The translations under genes and the position numbers were made by a program. Shown here in pieces: positions 1 to 7,252 of a stretch of DNA of 11,894 bases; the stretch's first letter is position 1, and each line of letters begins with the position of its first letter. The notes under the pieces were generated by a model, which was not told where the DNA came from, did no database searches, and was given only the letters and a program-made list of their open reading frames with translations. The DNA comes from Clostridiaceae bacterium. Lineage in GTDB: Bacteria > Bacillota > Clostridia > Acetivibrionales > DTU013. The stretch spans positions 1-11,894 of the forward strand of contig JAAZKL010000301.1 of NCBI GenBank assembly GCA_012799845.1, given 5' to 3'.

Positions 1-1
1 G

Positions 2-109
2 AATCAGGCTGTGTTTCTTGTCATCCGGAATCAGGCTGTGTTTCCTGTCATCCGGCATCAGGCAATGGTTCCCGTCATCCGGCATCGGGCAATGGTTCCT
101 GTCACTCGA
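2..109. repeat. 27-bp tandem repeat, four copies
   Basis: Four head-to-tail 27-bp units lie at 2-28, 29-55, 56-82 and 83-109, and a degenerate fifth may start at 110. Units 1 and 2 differ at one position, and all share a GTCATCCGG-like end. Unit 4 is the most diverged, ending GTCACTCGA. Because 27 is a multiple of three, the frame of the downstream gene stays open through the array and would encode nine-residue repeats of the VPVIRHQAM kind. The array may continue beyond the left edge. It sits before a good ribosome binding site, so it is most simply a non-coding or leader repeat. Its function is unknown. Confidence 0.9.
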
Positions 110-127
110 CATAAGTCTGCGGTTTTC

Positions 128-142
128 AGGAGGTTCGCAATG
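128..142 (+). promoter_or_regulatory. Ribosome binding site that fixes the first ABC gene start
   Basis: AGGAGG at 128-133, a six-base spacer and ATG at 140-142 form a near-ideal ribosome binding site. It argues against translation starting at the upstream in-frame codons inside the 27-bp repeats, none of which has a comparable site. Confidence 0.8.
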
Positions 143-1975
143 ATTCTGATAAAAAAGAAATACGGCATTCCCGACATGGTCCTGCTGCCTTTCAGGGTAT
201 CGCCCTTCTATTCTGCCATATTTGCCCTGCAACGCATTGTGAGCGGTCTGCTGCCTGCATTGCAGATATTCGTTACGGCAGATTTCGTGAATACTGCCAT
301 AGCCATATTGAACAACAAAGCGGAGATGCAGGAAATATATGTCCCGATCGCTTTACTTGCGGCAATGATGGCTTACTCGGTCGTGATCGGAGCCCTGATG
401 GAGTTCGTGAACTGCAGGGCGAACATATATTACAGGAAAAAGCTGCGCCCGGAAATGGTCGAAAAACGCGCCAGGCTCGAATACAGGCATATAGAAGACC
501 AGAAGACGGCGGATCTGATAAACCGGGTCTGCCCTGTTATCGATGTTAATGTAAGAGAAATGTACTCACGGGTCCTGGAAGTAGCAGAAAACCTTATTTA
601 TGCGGTTGGTATCATCATAACCCTGTTTACCCAGGTCTGGTGGGTAGCGCTGTTTATAGCCGTATCAAGCGTACCGATCCTTATCATTGCAACAAAAGCA
701 GGCGAGAAGAGTTATGAGGCTGACAGGGAGATGTCCAAGATCGACCGGAGGGCATGGTACCTGTCAGATGTGCTCAAAAGCAGGGAAGCGGTAGAAGAAC
801 GCAGTATTTATGAATACACTGAGAAACTTAATGAGCAATTCGCGGAACGCTTTGAATATGCCAGGAAGTTCAGGCTGAAGGTTTCGGCGAAGAATTTCGT
901 GAAGCTCAAGATGGGCGGGATCATCACATCGATACTGTCGACCGTCGTCATGCTGGCGATGCTGCAGCCTGTCATCCAGGGGAAGATCGACATTGGCATG
1001 TTTATAGGTATAATGGTTGCGGTCTTCGGCCTGTCAGGCCGGTTGTCCTGGGGCGTTAACTGGATAGTGCAGGAACTTGCGCGCAAAAGGGAATACCTGA
1101 AGGACCTTACCGAATTCCTGGAGCTTGAGGAGTACGAAGATGCAAATGTCCTGCCTGAGAATGGCATGGCATTCAAAACCATAGAGTTCAAAAACGTATC
1201 GTTCATGTATCCGGGAACGGAGAAGCTTATCCTGGACGACATATCGTTTGTGATAGAAAGCGGCAAACATTACGCCTTCGTCGGCGTGAACGGAGCGGGG
1301 AAAACAACGATAACAAAACTGATCACAGGCCTGTACACGAATTATGAGGGCGAGATCCTGGTGGACGGACGGCCCCTCCGGAGTTTGTCACAGGCGGAGA
1401 TAAAAGGCCTGTCATCTGTGGTGTACCAGGATTTTGCGAAATACTACATATCAATGTACGAAAATATAGAAACAGGCTGCCTGAACCAGGAACATGACCG
1501 TGCCGATATCATGAACGCAGCAGAACTGGCAGGACTGTCGGATGCGATAGAAAAGCTTCCTGACGGCATCGACACGCCCCTGGGCAAGATCCTGGAGAAG
1601 GGCATGGACATATCCGGCGGCGAATGGCAGCGGGTCGCCATAGCAAGGAGCATTGTAAGTTCCGCTCCGCTCAGGATACTGGACGAACCTACTGCGTCCC
1701 TCGATCCTGTAAGCGAGAGCATGGTATACAGGAAGTTCGAGCAGATCTCGAGAGGAATGACCACGATATTCATCAGCCACAGGCTTGGCTCGACCAAGCT
1801 TGCGGATGTCATATATGTCATTGCCGACGGCAGGATAGCTGAGAGCGGATCCCATGAGGAGCTCATGGGGAAAAACGGGATCTATGCAGAGATGTTCAGG
1901 GCACAGGCCGAATGGTACAAAAACAGCGAGTCCGGCGAACTGCCGAATGGGATGGAGGTGGCGGCAAATGCGTAA
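140..1975 (+). CDS. ABC half-transporter (permease fused to ATPase), first subunit
   Basis: This is a 611-residue membrane ABC half-transporter with an N-terminal permease domain and a C-terminal ATPase, the exporter layout. Hydrophobic segments lie near residues 23-46, 67-90, 148-166, 168-186, 257-277 and 284-303, giving six. The nucleotide-binding domain runs from about residue 345. It shows Walker A GVNGAGKTT (382-390), Q-loop Gln430, a signature SGGEWQR (492-498), Walker B with Asp515 and catalytic Glu516 (LDEPT), and the switch His547. The signature departs from LSGGQ by having Glu-Trp after the glycines, a form seen in peptide and lantibiotic-type exporters. The start at 140 is chosen because AGGAGG (128-133) lies six bases upstream. 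The open frame reaches back to position 11 only through the tandem repeats. The gene overlaps the next one by eight bases, so the two products probably pair as a heterodimer. The substrate cannot be read from sequence. Confidence 0.93.
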   Translation: MILIKKKYGIPDMVLLPFRVSPFYSAIFALQRIVSGLLPALQIFVTADFVNTAIAILNNKAEMQEIYVPIALLAAMMAYSVVIGALMEFVNCRANIYYRKKLRPEMVEKRARLEYRHIEDQKTADLINRVCPVIDVNVREMYSRVLEVAENLIYAVGIIITLFTQVWWVALFIAVSSVPILIIATKAGEKSYEADREMSKIDRRAWYLSDVLKSREAVEERSIYEYTEKLNEQFAERFEYARKFRLKVSAKNFVKLKMGGIITSILSTVVMLAMLQPVIQGKIDIGMFIGIMVAVFGLSGRLSWGVNWIVQELARKREYLKDLTEFLELEEYEDANVLPENGMAFKTIEFKNVSFMYPGTEKLILDDISFVIESGKHYAFVGVNGAGKTTITKLITGLYTNYEGEILVDGRPLRSLSQAEIKGLSSVVYQDFAKYYISMYENIETGCLNQEHDRADIMNAAELAGLSDAIEKLPDGIDTPLGKILEKGMDISGGEWQRVAIARSIVSSAPLRILDEPTASLDPVSESMVYRKFEQISRGMTTIFISHRLGSTKLADVIYVIADGRIAESGSHEELMGKNGIYAEMFRAQAEWYKNSESGELPNGMEVAANA

Positions 1976-3803
1976 AGATAAGAAAGCGGATGAACGCCCG
2001 AAGGTTTCGCTTCTGAAAGTTATTATGTTCGGCCTTAAGGTGAACATGTCCGCACTGCCCGCTTTGTATATCGGTATAAACATAGTCAGCGTATTCCACG
2101 GGGTTTCCCACGGTTTTGCGACATTCATGACCCAGAAATTCTATGATTCGGTGGAAAGCGTGATCACGGGCAAAGGCCCGTTAAAGTATGCCTTCCTTAT
2201 GATCTTAGCCCTGGGGGCGACTTACATTGTAAAGGAAGTGCTGAACGGTGTGCATAACTTCATGCACGATGTCGTTTTTACGAAGCTGAACGGGGAGATG
2301 GCGAAAATAATACATGGCAAAATGGCGCGTATCGATCCGGTCTGTCTTGAGGACACAAAGCTTCACGACGATATAAACAAGGCGCAGGAAGGGGCCTGGA
2401 CAGTTTCGGTGATACTGAATATTGGGATCACGATTTTTACCTTCTACATTCCTTACTTTGCCTTTATGGGGATTTACCTGTACTATCTGAAACCGCAGTT
2501 TATACTGACCATAGTACTGGTTTTCATACCCGTGCTTGCGGGGCAGCTCATGCGGACCGGCATCATAGCGAAATTCGAGGACAAGGCCGCCCCGATCAGA
2601 CGGGAATATGAGTACTATGAGAAGGCTATCGTTGACAGGGAATATTTCAAGGAAACGCGGATCCTCGGTGCGTTCCGGTTTTTTGTCACCCGATTCCTGA
2701 ATTCGCTTGGCAGGCTGGGCAAGGCTGAATGGGAAGCAAACCGCAAAACCAACCTTATCGAACTTGGCATGCGCGGGTTTACTGTGCTCGGATATTGCGG
2801 CATCCTCTATATGCTGGTAAAGGCATTGCTAGCAGGTGAAATATCGGTTGGCGCATTTGCTGCGGTATTTGGCTCCATTGGCATGTTGTTCGCCGTGATG
2901 GAGGAAATAATAGCACGGCATATAGGCCATATTGCATCGAATCTGGGCAAGGCGCATAACCTCATACGGTTCATGGAGCTGCCGGAGCGCGGCGGTACAG
3001 AAAGCGATCCTGATTTCAGCGCGGGCATCGTGGTCGAAAATGTCAGCTTCACCTACCCTAATGCCGAGTGTAAAAGTGTCGATAATGTGTCCTTCGAAAT
3101 AAAAGCCGGCGAGACAGTTGCTGTCGTTGGCGAAAACGGCGCGGGAAAAACCACTCTTGTCCGGCTGTTGCTGGGGCTTTATAAACCTACGGAAGGCGTG
3201 GTCAGGGTCAATGGCATGGACACTTCGAAAGTCAGCAACAGATCCCTGTTCCGCAATGCTTCCGGAGTATTTCAGAAATATCAGCGATACCAGATGAGCC
3301 TTGAGGAAAACATCAGGATCAGTGAAATGACAAACTCCTCGGATGTCAGGACTGCGGCTGAGCAGGCCGGTGTCGAGGTCGACAGCGCCAGCTTTCCGGA
3401 TGGATATTCCACCATGCTGTCAAGGGAGTTCGACGGCGTGGACCTGTCCATAGGGCAGTGGCAGCGCATAGCTATCGCCAGGGGGCTTTACCGTGTCCAC
3501 AATATCATAGTCCTGGACGAGCCGACGGCAGCTATCGACCCTATAGAGGAGAGCCGTGTTTATAAGAAGTTCGTTGATATCTCAAAAGGGAAGACAGCCA
3601 TTATCGTTACCCACAGGCTGGGTTCGACGAAGATCGCCGACCGGGTCATTATAATGGATAAGGGCAAAGTCGCTGCCATAGGCTCCCATGATGAACTGAT
3701 GAGGGAATGCAAACTTTACAGGACGATGTACAATTCGCAGGCTGAATGGTATGCCGACAAGCCGATGAATAACGGCGCTGATGCGATTACTGCCACGGGC
3801 TGA
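1968..3803 (+). CDS. ABC half-transporter (permease fused to ATPase), second subunit
   Basis: The second ABC exporter half is also 611 residues long. Hydrophobic stretches near residues 28-50, 74-94, 145-172 and 176-196, plus a pair near 275-325, make the permease domain. The ATPase domain shows Walker A GENGAGKTT (388-396), a signature LSIGQWQR in which Ile replaces the first glycine of LSGGQ (Ser494), Walker B Asp517 with catalytic Glu518 (VLDEPTAAID), and the switch His549. Both halves keep the catalytic Glu and His, so neither ATP site is obviously dead. The ATG at 1968 overlaps the previous stop (1973-1975) and has GGAGGTG seven bases upstream, which points to translational coupling. The frame is open back to 1854, but that stretch is the tail of the first gene in another frame. 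The substrate is unknown; a peptide, drug or lipid is typical of the family. Confidence 0.93.
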   Translation: MRKDKKADERPKVSLLKVIMFGLKVNMSALPALYIGINIVSVFHGVSHGFATFMTQKFYDSVESVITGKGPLKYAFLMILALGATYIVKEVLNGVHNFMHDVVFTKLNGEMAKIIHGKMARIDPVCLEDTKLHDDINKAQEGAWTVSVILNIGITIFTFYIPYFAFMGIYLYYLKPQFILTIVLVFIPVLAGQLMRTGIIAKFEDKAAPIRREYEYYEKAIVDREYFKETRILGAFRFFVTRFLNSLGRLGKAEWEANRKTNLIELGMRGFTVLGYCGILYMLVKALLAGEISVGAFAAVFGSIGMLFAVMEEIIARHIGHIASNLGKAHNLIRFMELPERGGTESDPDFSAGIVVENVSFTYPNAECKSVDNVSFEIKAGETVAVVGENGAGKTTLVRLLLGLYKPTEGVVRVNGMDTSKVSNRSLFRNASGVFQKYQRYQMSLEENIRISEMTNSSDVRTAAEQAGVEVDSASFPDGYSTMLSREFDGVDLSIGQWQRIAIARGLYRVHNIIVLDEPTAAIDPIEESRVYKKFVDISKGKTAIIVTHRLGSTKIADRVIIMDKGKVAAIGSHDELMRECKLYRTMYNSQAEWYADKPMNNGADAITATG

Positions 3804-3808
3804 ATGAT

Positions 3809-3829
3809 ATCTGCCGAATGTCGGCAGAT
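3809..3829. terminator. Hairpin between convergent genes, possible terminator
   Basis: A perfect 9-bp stem, ATCTGCCGA (3809-3817) with TCGGCAGAT (3821-3829), closes a three-base loop five bases after the stop of the second ABC gene. It touches the stop codon of the convergent TetR remnant at 3829-3831. Only a short T run follows on the plus strand, so termination is plausible for the ABC operon but weak by sequence. Confidence 0.5.
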
Positions 3830-4305
3830 CATTTGAACCGCAGCTTTTCCCTCAGCATCTTATCTGTAATCTCAAGATAATTATCAGGCATTTCGATATT
3901 ATTGTTTACTAAAAGCATGGAATAGCCATGTACGATGCTCCACATCGCGAGGATGTCGACAGCCTGGTCGCGCGGATCGGCTTTCAGACGTTCCAGGTAT
4001 CGCAGCGCACTGTTTTTGAACACCTGGTACGGATCCGCATCACAGCTGCATTCAGGTATCTGATCGACATGATTCCTGTTTGGGGTTATGAAGATGAACT
4101 TCATATAATCAGGATTTTCGACCATGAATTTCACATAACGCTTTCCAAGTTCGATAATCTGGTTCTCCGCATCATCAGGATACAACTGCACCGCTTCCTC
4201 CAGCGCGGACGCGAAACTGCAGGTAACCTCCCGGATCATCGCTGCCAGGAGCTCGTACGTATCGGCTTCAGATGGAGATTTGGCATAGGTATAGGCGCCG
4301 GAGAA
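3829..4305 (-). pseudogene. TetR/AcrR-type regulator, 5'-truncated (most of the HTH missing)
   Basis: The minus-strand frame resembles the C-terminal ligand-binding part of TetR regulators of the WHG type. It has a helix ending MIREVTCSFASALEEAV, then LGKRYVKFMVENPDYMKFIF, which matches the family pattern of a helix followed by ENPxYxxFxF. The recognisable part begins near 4305 with FSGAYTYAKSPSEADTYELL, which I align with the end of the HTH recognition helix and the segment after it. Roughly the first 35-45 residues, holding most of the HTH, are absent. Further upstream the frame reads unlike any TetR and stops at TAG (4350-4348). An ATG at 4239 could give a 136-residue product, but that product would have no DNA-binding domain and the ATG has no clear ribosome binding site. 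The gene is convergent with the ABC pair. Such regulators often control neighbouring exporters, but a link here is only inference. Confidence 0.72.
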
Positions 4306-4548
4306 TTTATCAGGGAAAACAAAGATAAAATCACAGCGGAAAACAGGCTATACCGGGATGTCTATAATGCCCTGGCAAAACTGGCAATAGAACTGGAAGG
4401 ACAGGAAACCGTGCAGCAGAGCGATATCATGACGAACCCCGCAATACCCCGGTTTCTCTTTATGGCTGCGGCCAACTATTTTTGGGCAGGCCGGGCCGGA
4501 AAATCAGGGGTCGACCTGAAGAGAAAAGTATGGCCTGATTTATTGTAA
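4303..4548 (+). pseudogene. C-terminal remnant of an unidentified gene
   Basis: On the plus strand about 80 codons from near 4303 to the TAA at 4546-4548 read like genuine coding sequence. Codon use matches the neighbours (ATA, AGG, CTG, GCA), with sensible amphipathic segments such as LYRDVYNALAKLAIELEG and a tail of LKRKVWPDLL. Upstream of about 4303 the same frame is merely the antisense of the TetR remnant, so the 5' part of the gene is missing and the fragment has no start codon of its own. I do not recognise the family. A flavodoxin-like tail crossed my mind, but nothing diagnostic supports it. It abuts the TetR fragment head to head, which marks a deletion or rearrangement joint. Confidence 0.45.
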
Positions 4549-4597
4549 TCTGCAAGTGCTTAATGCATAACTAGTAATATATGAACAGGGGAGGAAA

Positions 4598-4796
4598 ATG
4601 AGTGCCGGATGGCTGCTGAAAAACAGTATTTAACAGATGCTGAACTGATATAAACGGAAGAATTGTTGTATACTACGGTTCACCGGACAGTATCGACGGA
4701 GAGATCGAGGATGCCTGGAGCATCGCCAGGCCGGTGAAGTTCACAAAGATGGGTTTGTTCAATATCCTGCCGGATCTGTTCCGGGACAATAAGTGA
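4598..4796 (+). pseudogene. Frameshifted remnant of an unidentified gene
   Basis: GGGGAGG (4588-4594) precedes an ATG at 4598 that runs only 11 codons before TAA. A second ATG at 4609 begins MAAEKQYLTDAELI and stops at 4651-4653. In a third frame, 4644-4796 encodes 50 residues with coding-like composition, including IVVYYGSPDSIDGEIEDAW, IARPVKFTKMGLFNILPDLF and a stop at 4794-4796. A single-base indel near 4644-4655 would join the last two frames into one continuous peptide, which is the usual sign of a decaying gene. The family is not recognised. Together with the two fragments to its left it makes 3829-4796 a gene graveyard. The call rests on codon texture only. Confidence 0.35.
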
Positions 4797-4816
4797 ACAA
4801 AAGTCCGAATAGGTCC

Positions 4817-4845
4817 AGTAAAGAGAAGCGGCTTTAGTTCCGCTT
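4817..4845 (-). terminator. Intrinsic terminator of the AraC-type gene
   Basis: Read on the minus strand, AAGCGG (4845-4840), an eight-base loop and CCGCTT (4831-4826) form a six-bp stem. It is followed by CTCTTTACT (4825-4817). The stem starts inside the stop codon of the regulator gene. Placement and the pyrimidine-rich tail fit a modest rho-independent terminator. Confidence 0.5.
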
Positions 4846-5680
4846 AATTGGCTTCGATATATCTCCTGCGGTATTCCCTGGGCGAGACGCCTTTGCACTT
4901 CCTGAACAGCTTCGAGAAAAGCAGAGGGTCGTCGTAGCCCACTGACCGCGCTATATCTCCGATCGAGAGGTCTTCGTTCTTCATCAGTTCGCAGGCCTTG
5001 TCCATCCGGTAGTTTTTCAGGTAACTCTGCAGTGAAATGCTGAGATGTTCTTTAAATATACTGCCCAGGTAGCTCCTGTCGAGGCCGATGCTGCGCGCGA
5101 GTTCTGAGATGGTCATTTTTCTCGAGTAGTTCATATCTATGTACTCGATCGCCTTCTTTACATACGCTTCTTTCCGGGAGCCGGCTGTATCGATGAATAA
5201 GCCGGTGCCGTTCTGCTCGATCAACTGTGAAAGGAACAGGTACAGGTAGCCAAGAAGGCGGATCTCCCGTCCCTTTGCAAGGTTCTTCGCCTCGATCATT
5301 TTTCTGAAGCATTCGCTGATATAGTTATCGCCGCTGTCGGAGAAAACCGGGTTTTCCGCCGTCAGGCCGGCGCTTCTCAGGTAACTCTCGGCTTTCAACC
5401 CGTGAAACCCCACCCAGGAGTAGTTCCACGGGTCTTCCATGTCCGCCTGATAAAATGTGACGATATTCGGGCAGATCAGGAAACCCTGCCCCCTGGAAAG
5501 ATGATAGACTTTATCGCCCACGCAGAACCGTCCCCTGCCGCTGTGGATGTAATGGATAAGGAAATGGTCCCTGACGGCAGGCCCATAGTAGTGACCGGGA
5601 TCACACACCTCAGTACCGCATTGATACATATTCAGATCAGTATGGTTCAGGCTGTGGATGACTATATACTTCTGTTTCAA
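4844..5680 (-). CDS. AraC/MsmR-family transcriptional regulator of the melA-gal genes
   Basis: This regulator is about 278 residues long. The N-terminal half is a cupin-like sugar-sensing domain with the MsmR-type run FLIHYIHSGRGRF, then LSRGQGFLICPNIVTFYQAD, then WNYSWVGFHG. The C-terminal ~100 residues carry the two AraC helix-turn-helix units: MTISELARSIGLDRSYLGSI with FKEHLSISLQSYLKNYRMDK, and LSIGDIARSVGYDDPLLFSK with LFRKCKGVSPREYRRRY. The start is chosen at the TTG 5680-5678 because AGAAGG lies eight bases upstream. A longer reading from TTG 5704 would begin within a few bases of a TATAAT -10 box (5712-5707) and has no ribosome binding site. The gene is divergent from the alpha-galactosidase, and MsmR-like proteins elsewhere activate raffinose/melibiose genes, so local control is likely. 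The inducer identity is inferred. Confidence 0.9.
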   Translation of the reverse strand: MKQKYIVIHSLNHTDLNMYQCGTEVCDPGHYYGPAVRDHFLIHYIHSGRGRFCVGDKVYHLSRGQGFLICPNIVTFYQADMEDPWNYSWVGFHGLKAESYLRSAGLTAENPVFSDSGDNYISECFRKMIEAKNLAKGREIRLLGYLYLFLSQLIEQNGTGLFIDTAGSRKEAYVKKAIEYIDMNYSRKMTISELARSIGLDRSYLGSIFKEHLSISLQSYLKNYRMDKACELMKNEDLSIGDIARSVGYDDPLLFSKLFRKCKGVSPREYRRRYIEAN

Positions 5681-5706
5681 TTCACATTCCTTCTTTCCCA
5701 CCAAGC

Positions 5707-5712
5707 ATTATA
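5707..5712 (-). promoter_or_regulatory. Candidate -10 box of the AraC-type gene
   Basis: A perfect TATAAT reads leftward at 5712-5707. It would place the transcript start near 5700, about 20 bases before the chosen TTG start. No good -35 is visible at 17-18 bp, so the promoter may need an activator or be weak. Confidence 0.5.
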
Positions 5713-5736
5713 ACATATTTAACAAGCATGTTTCCA

Positions 5737-5765
5737 TTGGCTGTTCCATTATTGTGATATAAAAT
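5737..5765 (+). promoter_or_regulatory. Candidate melA promoter with a repeated TTCCATT motif
   Basis: TTGGCT (5737-5742) and TAAAAT (5760-5765) with a 17-bp spacer resemble a vegetative promoter reading toward the alpha-galactosidase. The weak -35 fits activator dependence. TTCCATT occurs twice, at 5732-5738 and 5744-5750, 12 bp apart and overlapping the -35 region, so it is a possible binding site for the divergent regulator. A start near 5772 would give a leader of about 145 nt containing hairpin A and the 18-nt repeats. Confidence 0.45.
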
Positions 5766-5802
5766 TATGGTAGCAGGCGAGTCATGTAAATAGACTCCGG
5801 AC

Positions 5803-5869
5803 CCAGGCACGTCACTCGGACACTTGTTGATATTCAGGTTATCGATAAGTGTTTCAGCGGCGTGCCTGG
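5803..5869. repeat. Long hairpin A, REP-like element in the melA leader
   Basis: Pairing 5803 with 5869 and moving inward to 5832 with 5840 gives 28 paired positions out of 30, closing a seven-base loop. The outer nine pairs, CCAGGCACG with CGTGCCTGG, are perfect. Five pairs are G-T, all of which would be legal G-U pairs in plus-strand RNA. The left arm matches that of hairpin B (7253-7327) at 18 of 23 positions, with GGCAC followed by CGGACAC. The element lies in the untranslated leader of the alpha-galactosidase gene. It could be a mobile palindromic repeat, an mRNA-stability structure or an attenuator. No T tract follows, so it is not a standard terminator. Confidence 0.8.
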
Positions 5870-5900
5870 CGCCCGATATTTACCTGGCGCCCAATATTTG
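5865..5900 (+). repeat. 18-nt tandem duplication before the melA ribosome binding site
   Basis: CCTGGCGCCCGATATTTA (5865-5882) is followed directly by CCTGGCGCCCAATATTTG (5883-5900), with two differences in 18. Each copy holds the palindrome GGCGCC. The first copy begins in the right arm of hairpin A, and the second ends three bases before AAGGAGG. A duplication by slippage or a regulatory site are both possible. Confidence 0.85.
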
Positions 5901-5917
5901 CTTAAGGAGGCATTTCC

Positions 5918-7243
5918 ATGAGAAAGATAGCCTTTATAGGAGCCGGCAGTTTTGGATTCACGAGAAGTCTTGTCAGGGACATTTTATCATTCCCGGCACT
6001 GGCTGATTCCGAGATAGCACTGATGGATATCGACACGGAGCGGCTTGCGTCCATAAAAAAGGCCGTGGATAAGATAGTTGCGGCAGGCAACTATCCTGCA
6101 AAAGTGGTCGCGACCACCGACAGGGTTGAAGCGCTGAAGGGTGCGGATGGAGTGGTCTGCACGATCCTGGCTGGCGGAGTGGATGTCTGGCGGCATGACA
6201 TCGAGATACCGAAAAAATACGGCGTTGACATAAATGTGGGTGACACAAGGGGACCTTCCGGGATTTTCAGGGCACTGAGGACGATACCGGTCATGCTGGA
6301 CATATGCAAAGACATAGAGCGTTATTGCCCGGACGCCATATTCCTCAATTACACCAACCCGATGGCGATGCTGTGCAGGGCTATGCAGAGCGAGAGCAAA
6401 GTGCAGGTGACAGGCCTGTGCCACAGCGTACAGGGAACCGCTGCAATGCTGGCAAGATGGATCGGCGCCCCGATGAACGAAATCACATATCTCTGTGCGG
6501 GTATAAACCACCAGGCGTTTTACCTGGAATACAAATGGAACGGTAAAGATGCGTACCCGCTGATCAGAAAGGCTATAACGGAAAGTCCTGACATATACAA
6601 TGAAGAGATAGTCAGGAACGAGATGTTCCTGCACCTGGACTACTATGTAACCGAATCCAGCGGGCATAATTCTGAGTACAATGCATGGTTCAGGAAGAGG
6701 CCGGATCTCATAGAGAAATACTGCATCCACGGAACGGGCTGGAACCCGGGCGAATACGCCTATATACTGAAGGAATACCTTGCCCGTGAGCACACATGGA
6801 AAAAGGAAATAGAAGACTGGCTGGCGGAAGAGACCGTTGACCTGAACAGGGGCGGCGAATATGCGGCATATATATTCAATGCGACCATAGGTGACGGGAC
6901 CATGTTCGAATTCAACGGCAACGTGCGGAATTTCGGGCTTATCGACAACCTGCCCGAGGGATGCTGTGTCGAGGTTCCCGTGCTGGCTTCGAAGAGAGGC
7001 CTGACCCCCATGCATGTCGGCCCGATGCCTGACCACCTGGCGGTGCTGCTGAATACCAGCGCCCGCTGTGAAGAGCTTGCGGTGGAGGGAGCAATTACGG
7101 GAGACCCGCGCAAGGTATTCCACGCTATATGCTTCGACCCGCTGACGTCTGCTGTCCTGAGCCTTGCGGAAATCAGGCAGATGGTGGATGAGATGTTTGA
7201 GGCAAACCGCAGCTGGCTGCCGCAGTTCAAACACTTTAAATAA
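5918..7243 (+). CDS. melA: Alpha-galactosidase, glycoside hydrolase family 4
   Basis: This 441-residue cytoplasmic enzyme is very close in length to E. coli MelA (about 450). Family 4 glycosidases use NAD+ and a divalent metal, and cleave by transient oxidation and elimination. The N-terminus has the dinucleotide-binding motif GAGSFGF (residues 8-14) followed by an acidic strand end MDID. GDTRGPSG (108-115), LNYTNP (143-148), CHSVQG with metal-ligand Cys168, and AGINHQ with His198 are all present. In this family the residues after the metal-ligand Cys track specificity, and CHS is the alpha-galactosidase form, as opposed to CDMP or CN(V/I)P in 6-phospho-glucosidases. This supports action on unphosphorylated melibiose- or raffinose-type sugars. 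The ATG at 5918 has AAGGAGG eight bases upstream. galT and galK follow, matching a role in feeding free galactose to the Leloir pathway. Confidence 0.93.
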   Translation: MRKIAFIGAGSFGFTRSLVRDILSFPALADSEIALMDIDTERLASIKKAVDKIVAAGNYPAKVVATTDRVEALKGADGVVCTILAGGVDVWRHDIEIPKKYGVDINVGDTRGPSGIFRALRTIPVMLDICKDIERYCPDAIFLNYTNPMAMLCRAMQSESKVQVTGLCHSVQGTAAMLARWIGAPMNEITYLCAGINHQAFYLEYKWNGKDAYPLIRKAITESPDIYNEEIVRNEMFLHLDYYVTESSGHNSEYNAWFRKRPDLIEKYCIHGTGWNPGEYAYILKEYLAREHTWKKEIEDWLAEETVDLNRGGEYAAYIFNATIGDGTMFEFNGNVRNFGLIDNLPEGCCVEVPVLASKRGLTPMHVGPMPDHLAVLLNTSARCEELAVEGAITGDPRKVFHAICFDPLTSAVLSLAEIRQMVDEMFEANRSWLPQFKHFK

Positions 7244-7252
7244 AATTCCCGG

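Noticed and set aside
2..109. CRISPR array
   Set aside because: The 27-bp units are directly adjacent with no unique spacers and there are no cas genes, so it is a simple tandem repeat.
11..139. 43-residue N-terminal extension of the first ABC protein
   Set aside because: It consists only of translated repeats with no family similarity, while ATG 140 has an ideal ribosome binding site. I kept it as a question in the findings but not as the annotated start.
1451..2128. 225-codon minus-strand open frame opposite the two ABC genes
   Set aside because: It spans the overlap of two clear ABC genes on the other strand and shows no motif or start signal, so it is an antisense shadow.
3928..4302. 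Plus-strand open frame read as one gene from 3928 to 4548
   Set aside because: The part before about 4303 is just the complement of the TetR coding frame. Only the 4303-4548 part looks like coding sequence.
5803..5869. Riboswitch in the melA leader
   Set aside because: It is a single uninterrupted long hairpin without the multi-helix junction of known sugar or metabolite riboswitches, and a related copy sits between melA and galT.
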